A DNA stretch of 24,565 nt from Pseudomonadota bacterium (GCA_023393655.1 JAEWKP010000450.1:1-24565); one strand, 5' to 3'; positions 7,723 through 15,994 are shown, counted from the stretch's first letter. Notes: generated by a model from the sequence alone, not told the origin. Translations and numbers: made by a program.

Positions 7723-9711
7723 ATGTTCGACCGGATGAAGCTTCAGGTGCTCGCCAATCATGCGCGCGCCGCCGCCGAGAACATGGCGCATACGCTGCAT
7801 CGCACCGCCCATTCCGCCTTCGTCAAGGAGACGGAGGATTTCACGGTGATGTTGATCAGCCGCAGCGGTGACACCTTCGCCGTGCCGATGGAGCTGGGCG
7901 CAACCTGGTATCCCGGCCTGTCATGGGCGCCGGCGCTGGCGATGGTCGACGACTACAAGCCGGGCGACGTCGCCTTCACCAACGATCCCTATTCCTGCTT
8001 CGTCGCCACCCATGCGCCCGACACCCATCTCTGGAAGCCGGTCTTCCACGAGGGCGAGATCGTGGCCTGGACCGGCGGCCATATCCACAACACCGACATG
8101 GGCGGCGCCGTGCCGGCCTCGCTCTCGCGGGCGCTCACTGAGATCCATCAGGAGGGCATCCGCTTCCCGCCGATGAAGCTCGTCAATGAAGGCGTCTTCG
8201 ACGAGCAGATCCTCAGGATCATGACGACCAATGTGCGCAAGCCGGATCTCAACATCGGCGATATCAAGGCGCTGGTCGGCGCGCTCAACACCGGCGAGCG
8301 CAAGGTGCTGGCGATGATCGAGAAGTTCGGCCGCGAGGCTTTCCTTGAAGGCGTCGACGCGCTCCTCGACCATGCCGAGGCACAGGCACGCGAGGTGCTG
8401 CGCGGCATGCCGGACGGAACCTGGGAATTCGCGGATTATGCCGACGAGGATTCGGTCGAGGCCAATCCCTGCCGCCTGAAGCTCAAGCTCACCATCCGCG
8501 GCGACGAGGCGGTGCTGGACTTCACCGGCTCCGATCCGCAGCTCGGCTCCTCGCTCAACGTGCCGAGCGGCGGCAATCCCCGACACACGATCCTGCTCGT
8601 CGGGGTCTATTACGTCCTCTACACGCTGAATCCGAAGATCCTGCTCAATACCGGGCTGACGCGCCCCTTCACCTGCATCGCGCCGGAAGGGACCGTGCTC
8701 AATCCCGTCTTCCCGGCCGCGGTCGGCATGCGCTCGCGGACCTGTGCGCGGCTGCGCTCCGTCATCTTCGGGGCGTTCTCGCAGGCCGTGCCGGAGCGGC
8801 TGCCCGCCGCGCCGGCCGGCAACAATTGCATCGTCAACGTGATGACCACCGACGAGCGCACCAGCCGGACCGTCATCGCCGCGGTCAACCCGGTCGTGGG
8901 CGGTGGCGGCGGCATGCCGCACCGCGACGGCACCAACGGCTCGGGCGCCGACGCCGCCTATCTCAAGAATACGCCGATCGAGATCACCGAGACCGAGACG
9001 CCGGTCGAGTTCGTCAAATACGGGCTGGCGCAGGACAGCGGCGGTGCCGGGCGCTGGCGTGGCGGGCTTGCCACCGAGATGGCGTTCCGTGTCTTCGCGC
9101 CCGACAGCCGCATCACCGCCCGCAACCGCGACCGCAGCTTTTTCCGGCCCTGGGGCGTGCTGGGCGGAAAGGCCGCGGGCCTCTCCGACATGGTGGTCAA
9201 CCCGGGGCAGCCGGAAGCACGGCGGCTCGGCAATATCGATACCGCCGTCCTCCAGCCCGGCGACGTGCTGGAGATCCGTTCGGCTGGCGGCGGCGGCAGG
9301 GGGCACCCGCTCGACCGGGAGGCCTGGCGCGTGGCGGAGGATGTCGTGCGCGGCTATGTCTCGCAGGAGGCGGCCGAGCGCGAGTACGGCGTCGTCATCC
9401 GCGGCGGTGTCGTGGACGAGGAGGCGACGCAGGCACGGCGTGCCGACCGCTCGCCGGTATCCGGCCATTTCCATTTCGGCCCGGAGCGCTCAGGCTACGA
9501 GGCGCAATGGACGCCCGGCGCCTATGACAGGCTGACAGCGATCCTCGCCGGCCTCCCGACCCATTGGCGCTTCTTTGCGAAGACCGAGATCTTCCGGCGG
9601 ATGAAGGACAGGACCGGTGCCCAGGGTGTCGATGAAGCCTTTGCTGCAGCCCGGATCCGTTTCCCGGAGATGCCGGAGCCTCGGCCCTCCTTTGCCGAGG
9701 CGGCCGAATGA
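7723..9711 (+). CDS. hyuB: Hydantoinase/oxoprolinase subunit B
   Basis: The protein has 662 residues and is the partner of HyuA in ATP-dependent lactam or hydantoin ring opening. The opening MFDRMKLQVLANHARAAAENMAHTLHRTAHSAFVKE is canonical, as are ANDPY-like FTNDPYS, GGHIHNTDMGG, the NVPSGGNPRHT region and the glycine-rich SAGGGGRGHPLDRE end. After the usual C-terminus (about AEREYGVVIRGGVVDEEAT) there is a further stretch of about 85 residues. The hyuA stop overlaps an ATG at 7717, but GGAG at 7711-7714 is spaced correctly (8 nt) for the ATG at 7723, which also gives the usual N-terminus; 7717 is the alternative. Translation is probably coupled to hyuA. The substrate cannot be assigned. Confidence 0.92.
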   Translation: MFDRMKLQVLANHARAAAENMAHTLHRTAHSAFVKETEDFTVMLISRSGDTFAVPMELGATWYPGLSWAPALAMVDDYKPGDVAFTNDPYSCFVATHAPDTHLWKPVFHEGEIVAWTGGHIHNTDMGGAVPASLSRALTEIHQEGIRFPPMKLVNEGVFDEQILRIMTTNVRKPDLNIGDIKALVGALNTGERKVLAMIEKFGREAFLEGVDALLDHAEAQAREVLRGMPDGTWEFADYADEDSVEANPCRLKLKLTIRGDEAVLDFTGSDPQLGSSLNVPSGGNPRHTILLVGVYYVLYTLNPKILLNTGLTRPFTCIAPEGTVLNPVFPAAVGMRSRTCARLRSVIFGAFSQAVPERLPAAPAGNNCIVNVMTTDERTSRTVIAAVNPVVGGGGGMPHRDGTNGSGADAAYLKNTPIEITETETPVEFVKYGLAQDSGGAGRWRGGLATEMAFRVFAPDSRITARNRDRSFFRPWGVLGGKAAGLSDMVVNPGQPEARRLGNIDTAVLQPGDVLEIRSAGGGGRGHPLDREAWRVAEDVVRGYVSQEAAEREYGVVIRGGVVDEEATQARRADRSPVSGHFHFGPERSGYEAQWTPGAYDRLTAILAGLPTHWRFFAKTEIFRRMKDRTGAQGVDEAFAAARIRFPEMPEPRPSFAEAAE

Positions 9712-10025
9712 GCATGGCTGCGGGAGAGGCTGGAGGGAGGCTGGTTCGACTGGCAGAGACGGATCGTACGCCCCTGCGCTTCTTCCTCGATGGCGCCGAG
9801 CACCGCGCCCTGGCGGGCGACACCGTGCTCAGCGCAGTGCTATCGGTTGCGCCGGCCCTGCGCCGCTCGGAATTCGGGACTGAACCCCGTGCCGGCTTCT
9901 GCCTGATGGGCGCCTGCCAGGATTGCTGGATCTGGCAGGAGGATGGGCCGCGGTTGCGGGCCTGCTCGACGCCTCTGGGCGAAGGCATGCGCCTCCTGTC
10001 CGACGCGCCGGGAGAATGGCCATGA
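9708..10025 (+). CDS. Small [2Fe-2S] ferredoxin-like subunit (HcnA / sarcosine-oxidase-alpha N-terminal type)
   Basis: The 105-residue protein of the Fer2_4 type carries a [2Fe-2S] cluster for an amino-acid oxidising flavoprotein complex. The ligands are C65-x4-C70-x2-C73-x12-C86 in GFCLMGACQDCW...RAC, a spacing characteristic of HcnA and of the small subunit of opine or proline dehydrogenase-type complexes. The N-terminal half has the FFLDGAEHRALAGDTVLSAVL beta-grasp pattern. The start overlaps the hyuB stop (ATGA) and its own stop overlaps the next gene's ATG, so all four operon proteins are probably made together. It would pass electrons between the divergently encoded DAO1 and the FAD/NAD subunit. 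Confidence 0.9.
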   Translation: MSMAAGEAGGRLVRLAETDRTPLRFFLDGAEHRALAGDTVLSAVLSVAPALRRSEFGTEPRAGFCLMGACQDCWIWQEDGPRLRACSTPLGEGMRLLSDAPGEWP

Positions 10026-11404
10026 GCCAGGGGAACGGGCCGTCGGTCGTCATCGTCGGCGCCGGGCCGGCCGGCATCCGGGCGGCCGAGACGCTGGTCG
10101 CCGGGGGCCTCTCGCCGATCGTCATCGACGAGGGCGAACGCGCCGGTGGCCAGATCTATCGCCGGCCGCCGCGGGGCTTCACCCGCTCGCCCGAGGCTCT
10201 CTACGGTTCAGAGGCCGCGAAGGCCGTCGCGCTGCACCAGACCTTCGATGGCATGGCGGCGGCGGGTCGCCTGGTTCATCATTCCCGCAGCTCCGTCATC
10301 GCCATCGCGGACGGGCGGTTGCAGGTGCTCGATAGCGCGGGTTCGTACTGGATTTCCTATGACCGGTTGATCCTCGCGACCGGCGCGATGGATCGCGTCA
10401 TGCCCGTGCCGGGCTGGGAGAATGCCGGTGTCTACGGGCTCGGCGCGATGCAGATCGCGCTGAAGGCGCAAGGGGCTGCGCTGGGGCGAGGCATCGTGCT
10501 GGCTGGCTCCGGTCCGCTGCTCACTCTGCTAGCGGTGCAGTTGCTGAAGGCCGGTGGGCAGGTCGCCGCGGTGCTCGATACCGCATCCATGCGCCAGCAA
10601 TTGCGCGGTTTCTCCGGCCTCTCGGCGCGGCCGCTCTTTGCCCTGCGCGGGCTGATGATGCGCCGGCGCCTGGCTGGGCTCTATCATGCCGGTGTCCGGC
10701 TGGATCGCATCGAGCCGGACGAGCACGGCCCGGTTGCCATCCTCTGGCGCGATGGAGCGGGCCGGAACCAGCGCACCGCCTGCGATGCGGTCGGCCTGGG
10801 CTGGCATCTGCGGGCGGAGACCCGCCTCGCGGACCTCGCCGGTTGCGACTTCGCTTATGACGAGACCTGGCGGCAATGGCTGCCGCAGGCCGACGCGATG
10901 GGACGGGCGGGACGTGACACCTATCTCGCCGGAGACGGGCTCAGGATTCTCGGCGCCGATGGGGCCGAGGTCACAGGACGGCTTGCCGCGGTCGCATGCT
11001 TGCAGGATCTCGGCCTGCCGGCGCCGAACGTGGCGGCGGAAACGCGCCGGCTGGCCCGGTTCGCTCGCTTCGCGCGCGGGGTGGCGAAGGCTTTTCCCTG
11101 GCCGGCGGAGACAGCGGCCGGGTTGTCGGACGATACCGTGATCTGTCGCTGCGAAGGGGTGACGGCCGGTGAATTGCGCCGGACCGTCGAATTCGGTGGT
11201 GGCGAGGTCAATCGCGTCAAATCGCTCGGGCGCCTCGGCATGGGGCGCTGCCAGGGGCGCTACTGCGAACTCGCAGCGGCGGAGATCGTCGCCGGGAGCG
11301 CCGGCCATGCCTGCGCGGCTGCGGCGGGCCGGCTGCGTGGACAGGCGCCGGTGCGGCCCGCCCCGGTCGCGGCCCTGATTCAGGACGCGGCTGCCGGCGG
11401 ATAG
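10022..11404 (+). CDS. NAD(P)/FAD-dependent oxidoreductase with C-terminal BFD-type Fe-S motif (HcnB/OoxA-like)
   Basis: The 460-residue protein is the electron-transfer flavoprotein subunit of a heteromeric amino-acid or opine dehydrogenase. It has an N-terminal FAD fold (VVIVGAGPAGIRAAETL), then DEGERAGGQIYRR, the ATG motif LILATGAMDRVMPVPGWE, and a second dinucleotide fold (GIVLAGSGPLLTLLAVQLL). C375-x-C377-x32-C410-x4-C415 (ICRCEGVT...GRCQGRYC) is the BFD-like Fe-S domain found in OoxA, NoxA and HcnB. The ATG at 10022 has GGAG 7 nt upstream and overlaps the previous stop; the ATG at 10016 is too close to GGAG. It is the last gene of the hyu operon, and only 10 bp separate its stop from that of the convergent lysR2. 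Confidence 0.9.
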   Translation: MSQGNGPSVVIVGAGPAGIRAAETLVAGGLSPIVIDEGERAGGQIYRRPPRGFTRSPEALYGSEAAKAVALHQTFDGMAAAGRLVHHSRSSVIAIADGRLQVLDSAGSYWISYDRLILATGAMDRVMPVPGWENAGVYGLGAMQIALKAQGAALGRGIVLAGSGPLLTLLAVQLLKAGGQVAAVLDTASMRQQLRGFSGLSARPLFALRGLMMRRRLAGLYHAGVRLDRIEPDEHGPVAILWRDGAGRNQRTACDAVGLGWHLRAETRLADLAGCDFAYDETWRQWLPQADAMGRAGRDTYLAGDGLRILGADGAEVTGRLAAVACLQDLGLPAPNVAAETRRLARFARFARGVAKAFPWPAETAAGLSDDTVICRCEGVTAGELRRTVEFGGGEVNRVKSLGRLGMGRCQGRYCELAAAEIVAGSAGHACAAAAGRLRGQAPVRPAPVAALIQDAAAGG

Positions 11405-11414
11405 GATCGAGCGC

Positions 11415-12347
11415 TCAGGCTCCAGGTGAGCGATTGAGGTCCCGGCAGGCGGCCCGCAGACAATCGCGCATCAGTTCATGGCTGGGCGAGAGCGGCCGGT
11501 CATTGCTGGTCAGGATCGCGACCGGCACCTCGATCCGGGGCTCGAACGGCCGGGTCACGACGCCGTTGAACTGCTCCCAGGGCAGCAGGCTGTCGACGAT
11601 GGCGATGCCGAGCCCGTCGCGCACATAGGGCAGGGCCGTGATCGACAGGTCGATCTCGATCGCCGGCGCGTAGGCGAAATCCTCCGCCTCGGCCGAGGCG
11701 GCCAGCAGGCGCCCCGGCAAGGTGTCGGCGCGGTAGGAGATCAGGGTCTCGTCGCTGATATCGGCGAAGCGGACGCAGTCGAGCGCGGCCAGCCGATGCT
11801 CGGCCGAGACGACGCAGACCAGCGTGGCGCGCCCCACCGTCTCGGCGTGGATGCCGGCATGCGGCAGGTTGTTCATGGCAATGCCGAGGGATACCTCGCC
11901 GTTGCGCAGCATCTCGACGATGGCCGTCTGCGAGGCGATGAGCGAGCGCACGACGATCTCGGGATGGGCCTCCCGGAAGGCGGTGAGGGCGCGCGGCACG
12001 ATCGACATGGAAGGCGGCGCCGAGGCAGCGAGCCGGACGAGGCCGGTGCGGCCATGCCGCATATCAATCGTCCGGCGGCGGAGCGCATCGAGCTCGCCGA
12101 AGATGTGCTCGGCCTGGGAGTAGAGCTCTTCCGCCTCCTGAGTCGGCACCAGCCGGCCGCGCACGCGGTTGAACAGCTTGAAGCCGAGCTGGTCCTCGGC
12201 ATGGAGCAGGATCTGGCTCAGGGCCGGCTGCGAGATGTTCAGCATCGCGGCCGCGCCGGTCACCGTGCCGCAGCGCATCAGCGTGCAGAAGACTTCGAGT
12301 TGGCGCGCCCGCATCTGTCGTCCCATCAACGGCGATAGCGCAGACAT
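11415..12347 (-). CDS. LysR-family regulator (OccR/NocR-like), LysR2
   Basis: This 310-residue LysR protein has an N-terminal HTH (RQLEVFCTLMRCGTVTGAAAMLNISQPALSQILLHAEDQLGFKLF) and an effector domain. The post-HTH PTQEA and the late segment DLSITALPYVRDGLGIAIVD resemble what I remember of OccR, the octopine-catabolism regulator; this is recollection, not an alignment. No in-frame ATG (12347, 12326, 12314) has a clear ribosome site; 12314 (MRARQLEVF) also fits the usual LysR N-terminus. It follows the ABC importer and DAO2 on the same strand after a 55-bp gap, so it may be co-transcribed with them. It is the best candidate for the CCATAAG-type operators at 5561 and 15976. Confidence 0.9.
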   Translation of the reverse strand: MSALSPLMGRQMRARQLEVFCTLMRCGTVTGAAAMLNISQPALSQILLHAEDQLGFKLFNRVRGRLVPTQEAEELYSQAEHIFGELDALRRRTIDMRHGRTGLVRLAASAPPSMSIVPRALTAFREAHPEIVVRSLIASQTAIVEMLRNGEVSLGIAMNNLPHAGIHAETVGRATLVCVVSAEHRLAALDCVRFADISDETLISYRADTLPGRLLAASAEAEDFAYAPAIEIDLSITALPYVRDGLGIAIVDSLLPWEQFNGVVTRPFEPRIEVPVAILTSNDRPLSPSHELMRDCLRAACRDLNRSPGA

Positions 12348-12402
12348 CGCCGCCGTCGACGCGGATGTCCAGTCTCAACCGCTGCTGGGCGTTCTCCCCG
12401 AT

Positions 12403-13713
12403 CTATCGCTGGTCCCAGCGATCCCGCATTTCGTAGAACAGCACGGCGAGCGGCAGGAACCAGGGCTTGCCGTAATAGAGCGGGCGGCTGCGGAAGGGCA
12501 GGTCGGCATAGGCGCTGGGCGCATCCGTGCTGCCGAGCATGCGCTCCGCGATCCTGTGGCCGAACCAGCTCGCCCGCGCAATGCCGGTGCCGTTGTAGCC
12601 GCAGGCGTAGAAGACGCCGTCCTGCTCGCCGAGATGGGGCAGCTTGTCGAAGGTGAAGCCGGTCTGGCCGTGCCAGTAATGCGTGATCGGCGTCCGTTCC
12701 AGCTCGGGGAAGACCTGGAGCATCTGCTTGCGCAGATGCGCGGCATTGGCATGGGCGACAGTCTCGCCGGTCACCTTGAGCACCCGCCCGCCGAAGAGGA
12801 TCCGGGTGCCGTCGGGCGAGGGGCGGTAATAGGTCACGACGCGCTGGCTGCCCGCCAGCATCCGCCGCTTCGGCATGAGGCGATCCATCACCGCGGCCGG
12901 GAGCTGGTCGGTCGCGATCAGCGCGCTGCGGATGGGAATGATCCGCCGCTGCAGGAAGGGCAGGAGCGCTCCGGTATAGCCATTGGTCGCGACGAGGAGC
13001 TGCTTCGCCATGGTCTTCCGCTCGCCGACGGAGAGGCTGAACCCACCGGCCTGCGATGCGATGGCCGTGACGCGGGCGCCGCCGACAATCCTAACGCCGA
13101 GGCGGCGCGCGGCCTCGGCAAGGCCGGCGACATAGCGGGCCGGGTGCAGGCCGGCATAGCCGGGCATGGCGAGGCCGCCATGGTAGAGTTCGGTGCCGAT
13201 CTCGCCGTGCTGCTCGGCCCGCGGGACCAGATAGGCATCGCAGGGCATGACCTGCCGGATGCGGTCGAGATTGCGCCCCATCGCCTCATAGAGGCGCGGC
13301 GTCATCGCACCCCGGAAATAGCCGACCACAGCGAGATCGCAGGCGATGGCCTCACGGGCCACGACATCCTTGACGTACTGCAGGGCGAGGACGCTCTCCT
13401 CGACGATGGCGCGCGCCTTGTCCGGCCCATAGGCCATTGCGGTGTCGAAGGTGGCCCAGCCCGGGCCGAGCATGCCACCGTTGCGGGAGGAGGCGCCCCA
13501 GCCGGGCGCTTCCGCATCCAGCACGGTGACCTGCTTGCCGGCCCGGGCCAGCGTCAGTGCGGCGTTGAGCCCGGTGAAGCCGGCCCCCACGATCACGACT
13601 TCGCTCTGCGCCGGCAGTTCGGTCGCTGCCGGGGCTGCCGGTTTCGCTGCATCCCACCAGTAGGGGGTATCGACCGCATCATCGCTGAAGAACGGACCGG
13701 TCAGGCGAGCCAT
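12403..13713 (-). CDS. FAD-dependent oxidoreductase, DAO family (PuuB/OrdL-like), DAO2
   Basis: The 436-residue protein resembles gamma-glutamylputrescine oxidase and related amine oxidases. Before the FAD fold it has the FFSDDAVDTPYWWDAAKP leader common in this subgroup. Then come VVIVGAGFTGLNAALTLARAG (Gly-rich loop 43-48), ASSRNGGMLGPGW, and a C-terminal HWHGQTGFTFDKLPHLGEQDGVFYACGYNGTGIARASW-type block shown here only by its landmarks. It would oxidise an amine or secondary amino acid, releasing an aldehyde or keto acid. It starts 10 bp after the ATPase gene of the polar amino acid importer, so it probably acts on the imported solute. The exact substrate is unknown. Confidence 0.9.
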   Translation of the reverse strand: MARLTGPFFSDDAVDTPYWWDAAKPAAPAATELPAQSEVVIVGAGFTGLNAALTLARAGKQVTVLDAEAPGWGASSRNGGMLGPGWATFDTAMAYGPDKARAIVEESVLALQYVKDVVAREAIACDLAVVGYFRGAMTPRLYEAMGRNLDRIRQVMPCDAYLVPRAEQHGEIGTELYHGGLAMPGYAGLHPARYVAGLAEAARRLGVRIVGGARVTAIASQAGGFSLSVGERKTMAKQLLVATNGYTGALLPFLQRRIIPIRSALIATDQLPAAVMDRLMPKRRMLAGSQRVVTYYRPSPDGTRILFGGRVLKVTGETVAHANAAHLRKQMLQVFPELERTPITHYWHGQTGFTFDKLPHLGEQDGVFYACGYNGTGIARASWFGHRIAERMLGSTDAPSAYADLPFRSRPLYYGKPWFLPLAVLFYEMRDRWDQR

Positions 13714-13723
13714 GCGTATGTCC

Positions 13724-14458
13724 TCACGAAGGCAGGATGCGCCGCAGGAAATCCTGCGTGCGCGGGTTCTGCGGGCGGCTTAGAACTTCGTCGGGCGGCC
13801 CTTCCTCGACGAGGACGCCACCATCGAGGAACAGCACGCGGTCGGCGACCTCGCGGGCAAAGCCCATCTCATGGGTGACGACGACCATCGTCATGCCCTC
13901 GTCGGCGAGCGAGCGCATGACGGCGAGGACCTCGCCGACGAGTTCCGGATCAAGCGCCGATGTCGGTTCGTCGAACAGGATCGCGTCGGGCTTCATGCCG
14001 AGCGCGCGCGCGATCGCGACGCGCTGCTGCTGGCCGCCGGAAAGCTGGCCGGGATAGGCGTCGATCTTGGCGCCGAGCCCGACGCGGGTGAGCAGGTCCC
14101 GCGATCGCGCCAGGACCTCCTCGCGCGGTTCCTTCTTCACGAAGATCGGGCCTTCCGCGACATTCTCCAGCGCTGTCCGGTGCGGAAACAGGTTGAAGCG
14201 CTGGAACACCATGGCGACGCGGGTCCGCACCTGCCGGATGGCGGAGGATCCCGTGTCGACCCGTTGCCCGTGTACCGCGATCGAGCCGCCCTGATAGGTC
14301 TCCAGCCCGTTGATGCAGCGCAGGAGCGTCGACTTGCCGGAGCCGGACGGCCCGATGATGCAGACCACCTCGCCCTTCTCGACCGAGAAGGAGGCATCGT
14401 GGATGACCTCGACCGTGCCGAAGGATTTTCTGATGTTGCGCAGTTCGATGATGCTCAT
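13724..14458 (-). CDS. Polar amino acid ABC transporter ATP-binding protein
   Basis: The 244-residue ATPase is of the GlnQ/HisP/OccP class, which powers uptake of amino acids and opines at the inner membrane. Walker A is GPSGSGKST (36-44), the signature is LSGGQQQRVAIARAL, Walker B is AILFDEPTSALDP, and the switch histidine lies in VVVTHEMGFAREVADRV. The length is normal. Its ATG overlaps the permease stop by 4 bp, so the two are translationally coupled, and DAO2 follows after 10 bp. Confidence 0.95.
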   Translation of the reverse strand: MSIIELRNIRKSFGTVEVIHDASFSVEKGEVVCIIGPSGSGKSTLLRCINGLETYQGGSIAVHGQRVDTGSSAIRQVRTRVAMVFQRFNLFPHRTALENVAEGPIFVKKEPREEVLARSRDLLTRVGLGAKIDAYPGQLSGGQQQRVAIARALGMKPDAILFDEPTSALDPELVGEVLAVMRSLADEGMTMVVVTHEMGFAREVADRVLFLDGGVLVEEGPPDEVLSRPQNPRTQDFLRRILPS

Positions 14459-15111
14459 CGGGCCTGCCTCAGGCGGCGTTCGAGCCAGCCGTTGAAGGCG
14501 GTGAGCGGCAGGCTCATGGCGAGATAGATCAGCGCGACCATCGTGAAGATCGTGGTGTTCTCGAAGGTCGAGGATGCCAGCAGCTTGCCCTGCAGCGAGA
14601 GCTCCGCGACCGTGATCGTCGAGGCGAGCGAGGAATCCTTGAGCAGCATGACCATGGTGCTGCCATAGGGCGGCAGCGCCACGCGGATCGCCTGGGGCAG
14701 GATGACGCGCCGCATCAGCAGGCCCCAGCCCATGCCGATCGAGAGCGCGGCTTCCGTCTGGCCGCGGTCGATCGCCTCGATGCCGGAGCGGAAGACTTCG
14801 GCCATATAGGGCGAATAGGCGATGCCGAGGCCGATGATGGCGGCCTGGACGGCGCTCAGCGCCAGGCCGAGATCCGGCAGCACGAAATAGATGTAGAACA
14901 GGGTGACGATACCCGGGATGCCGCGCACGATGACGATGATCGTGCGCGCCGTCCAGGCGAGCGGCGCGATGCCGCTCACCCGCATGAAGGCCCAGACCAG
15001 GCCCAGCGCCGTCGCGAGGACGAAGGCGCCGAGCGTGACCAGCAGCGTGAGGTAGACGCCCTGCATCAGGATCGGCAGGTATGTCGGAACCTGGCTGAGA
15101 AAATGCGTCAT
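14455..15111 (-). CDS. Polar amino acid ABC transporter permease
   Basis: The 218-residue inner-membrane protein is of the HisM/GlnP type with about five hydrophobic segments. The cytoplasmic EAA loop reads EAALSIGMGWGLLMRRVILPQA, which docks the ATPase, and TVMLLKDSSLAS-type text follows near the C-terminus. It is the only permease in this transporter, so the pore is probably a homodimer, unlike the two-permease Occ/His systems. It lies between the binding-protein gene (22-bp gap) and the ATPase gene (4-bp overlap). Confidence 0.94.
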   Translation of the reverse strand: MTHFLSQVPTYLPILMQGVYLTLLVTLGAFVLATALGLVWAFMRVSGIAPLAWTARTIIVIVRGIPGIVTLFYIYFVLPDLGLALSAVQAAIIGLGIAYSPYMAEVFRSGIEAIDRGQTEAALSIGMGWGLLMRRVILPQAIRVALPPYGSTMVMLLKDSSLASTITVAELSLQGKLLASSTFENTTIFTMVALIYLAMSLPLTAFNGWLERRLRQAR

Positions 15112-15133
15112 GACGGGATGGGATGGCGCGCGC

Positions 15134-15880
15134 TCAGAGACCCCACTTCTTCAGGATCGTCTCGAAGCGGCCGTCCTTCTTCATGTTCGCGAGGCTGGTG
15201 TTGATCTTCGCCAGCAGCTCGGCATTGCCCTGCTTGACGGCGATGTTGATCGGTCCCGGCACCGAAGGCTTGTAGGACTTGACCAGTCGCAGTTGCGGGA
15301 AGCGTCCCTGCGCAAGGTTGTAGGCCAGGATCGGATAGTCGCCGATGCCGGCATCGAGACGGCCGTTGGAGACGTCGCGCAGGATGTCGGGCAGGCTGTC
15401 ATAGGCGCCGACCTCGGCCGGCGCGCCCGAGGCCTTGAGGGCGTCGATATAGCGCGTGCCGATCTGGCCGCCGACCTTCTTGCCCTTGAGATCCGCGAAG
15501 CCGGCATAATCCTTGGTGTCGTCCGACTTGACCACGAGACCCTCGCCATAGGCGTAGACGTCCTGGCTGAAGTCGACGACCTTGGCGCGCTCCGGCGAGC
15601 CGTACATGGCGGCGGAAATGATATCGATCTTGCCGGAGGTCAGCGAGGCGATCAGGGTCGAGAACTGCATCGGCTGGATTTCGACCTTGAAGCCGGCGTC
15701 CTTGCCGATCTCCTCGATCACGTCGACCATCATCCCCTGGATGGTGTTGGACTTGGCGTCGAGGAAGGTGAACGGCGTGCCCGTCGGCGTCGAACCGACC
15801 TTGTAGACCGTCTGTGCCTGGGCGGTCGCCGCGGCGACCATTATGCCGAGTGCCGCAACCGTCGTTCTGAACCCGATCAT
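15134..15880 (-). CDS. ABC transporter substrate-binding protein, family 3 (polar amino acid type)
   Basis: The 248-residue periplasmic receptor starts with the Sec signal MIGFRTTVAALGIMVAAATAQA and a probable cut after AQA. The mature part has family landmarks: VGSTPTGTPFTFLD, DVIEEIGKDAGFKVE, LIASLTSGKIDIISAAMYGSPERAKVVDFSQ, and DLKGKKVGGQIGTRYID. The ATG at 15880 is chosen because of the signal peptide and the AAGGGG about 7 nt upstream. It leads the importer operon and has a palindromic LysR-type site about 100 bp upstream. The SPERAKVVDFS pocket segment suits an amino-acid-like ligand with a free carboxylate; the precise ligand is unknown. Confidence 0.94.
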   Translation of the reverse strand: MIGFRTTVAALGIMVAAATAQAQTVYKVGSTPTGTPFTFLDAKSNTIQGMMVDVIEEIGKDAGFKVEIQPMQFSTLIASLTSGKIDIISAAMYGSPERAKVVDFSQDVYAYGEGLVVKSDDTKDYAGFADLKGKKVGGQIGTRYIDALKASGAPAEVGAYDSLPDILRDVSNGRLDAGIGDYPILAYNLAQGRFPQLRLVKSYKPSVPGPINIAVKQGNAELLAKINTSLANMKKDGRFETILKKWGL

Positions 15881-15975
15881 CCCGTTCCCCTTCTTTGCTT
15901 CGCCCGGACGTTCGGACCGGGTCATGCAGCATCCGTACCCGCCGCGGCGAACGACAAGACGAATTCGTGTCGGAC

Positions 15976-15994
15976 CCATAAGACGGACTTATGC
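15976..15994. promoter_or_regulatory. LysR-type operator upstream of the amino acid importer operon (site 3)
   Basis: CCATAAG-ACGGA-CTTATGC includes a perfect 6+5+6 inverted repeat (15977-15993) with T-N11-A geometry. It lies 96-114 bp upstream of the binding-protein ATG, a usual position for a LysR activation site, in the 117-bp gap below DAO3. The left half-site and spacer length are identical to those at 5561-5579. Confidence 0.6.

Noticed and set aside
15903..15921. CCCGG-N9-CCGGG dyad in the leader of the amino acid receptor gene
   Set aside because: The five-bp arms are made of G and C only, which is expected by chance in this composition, and it has no T-run or match to other sites.
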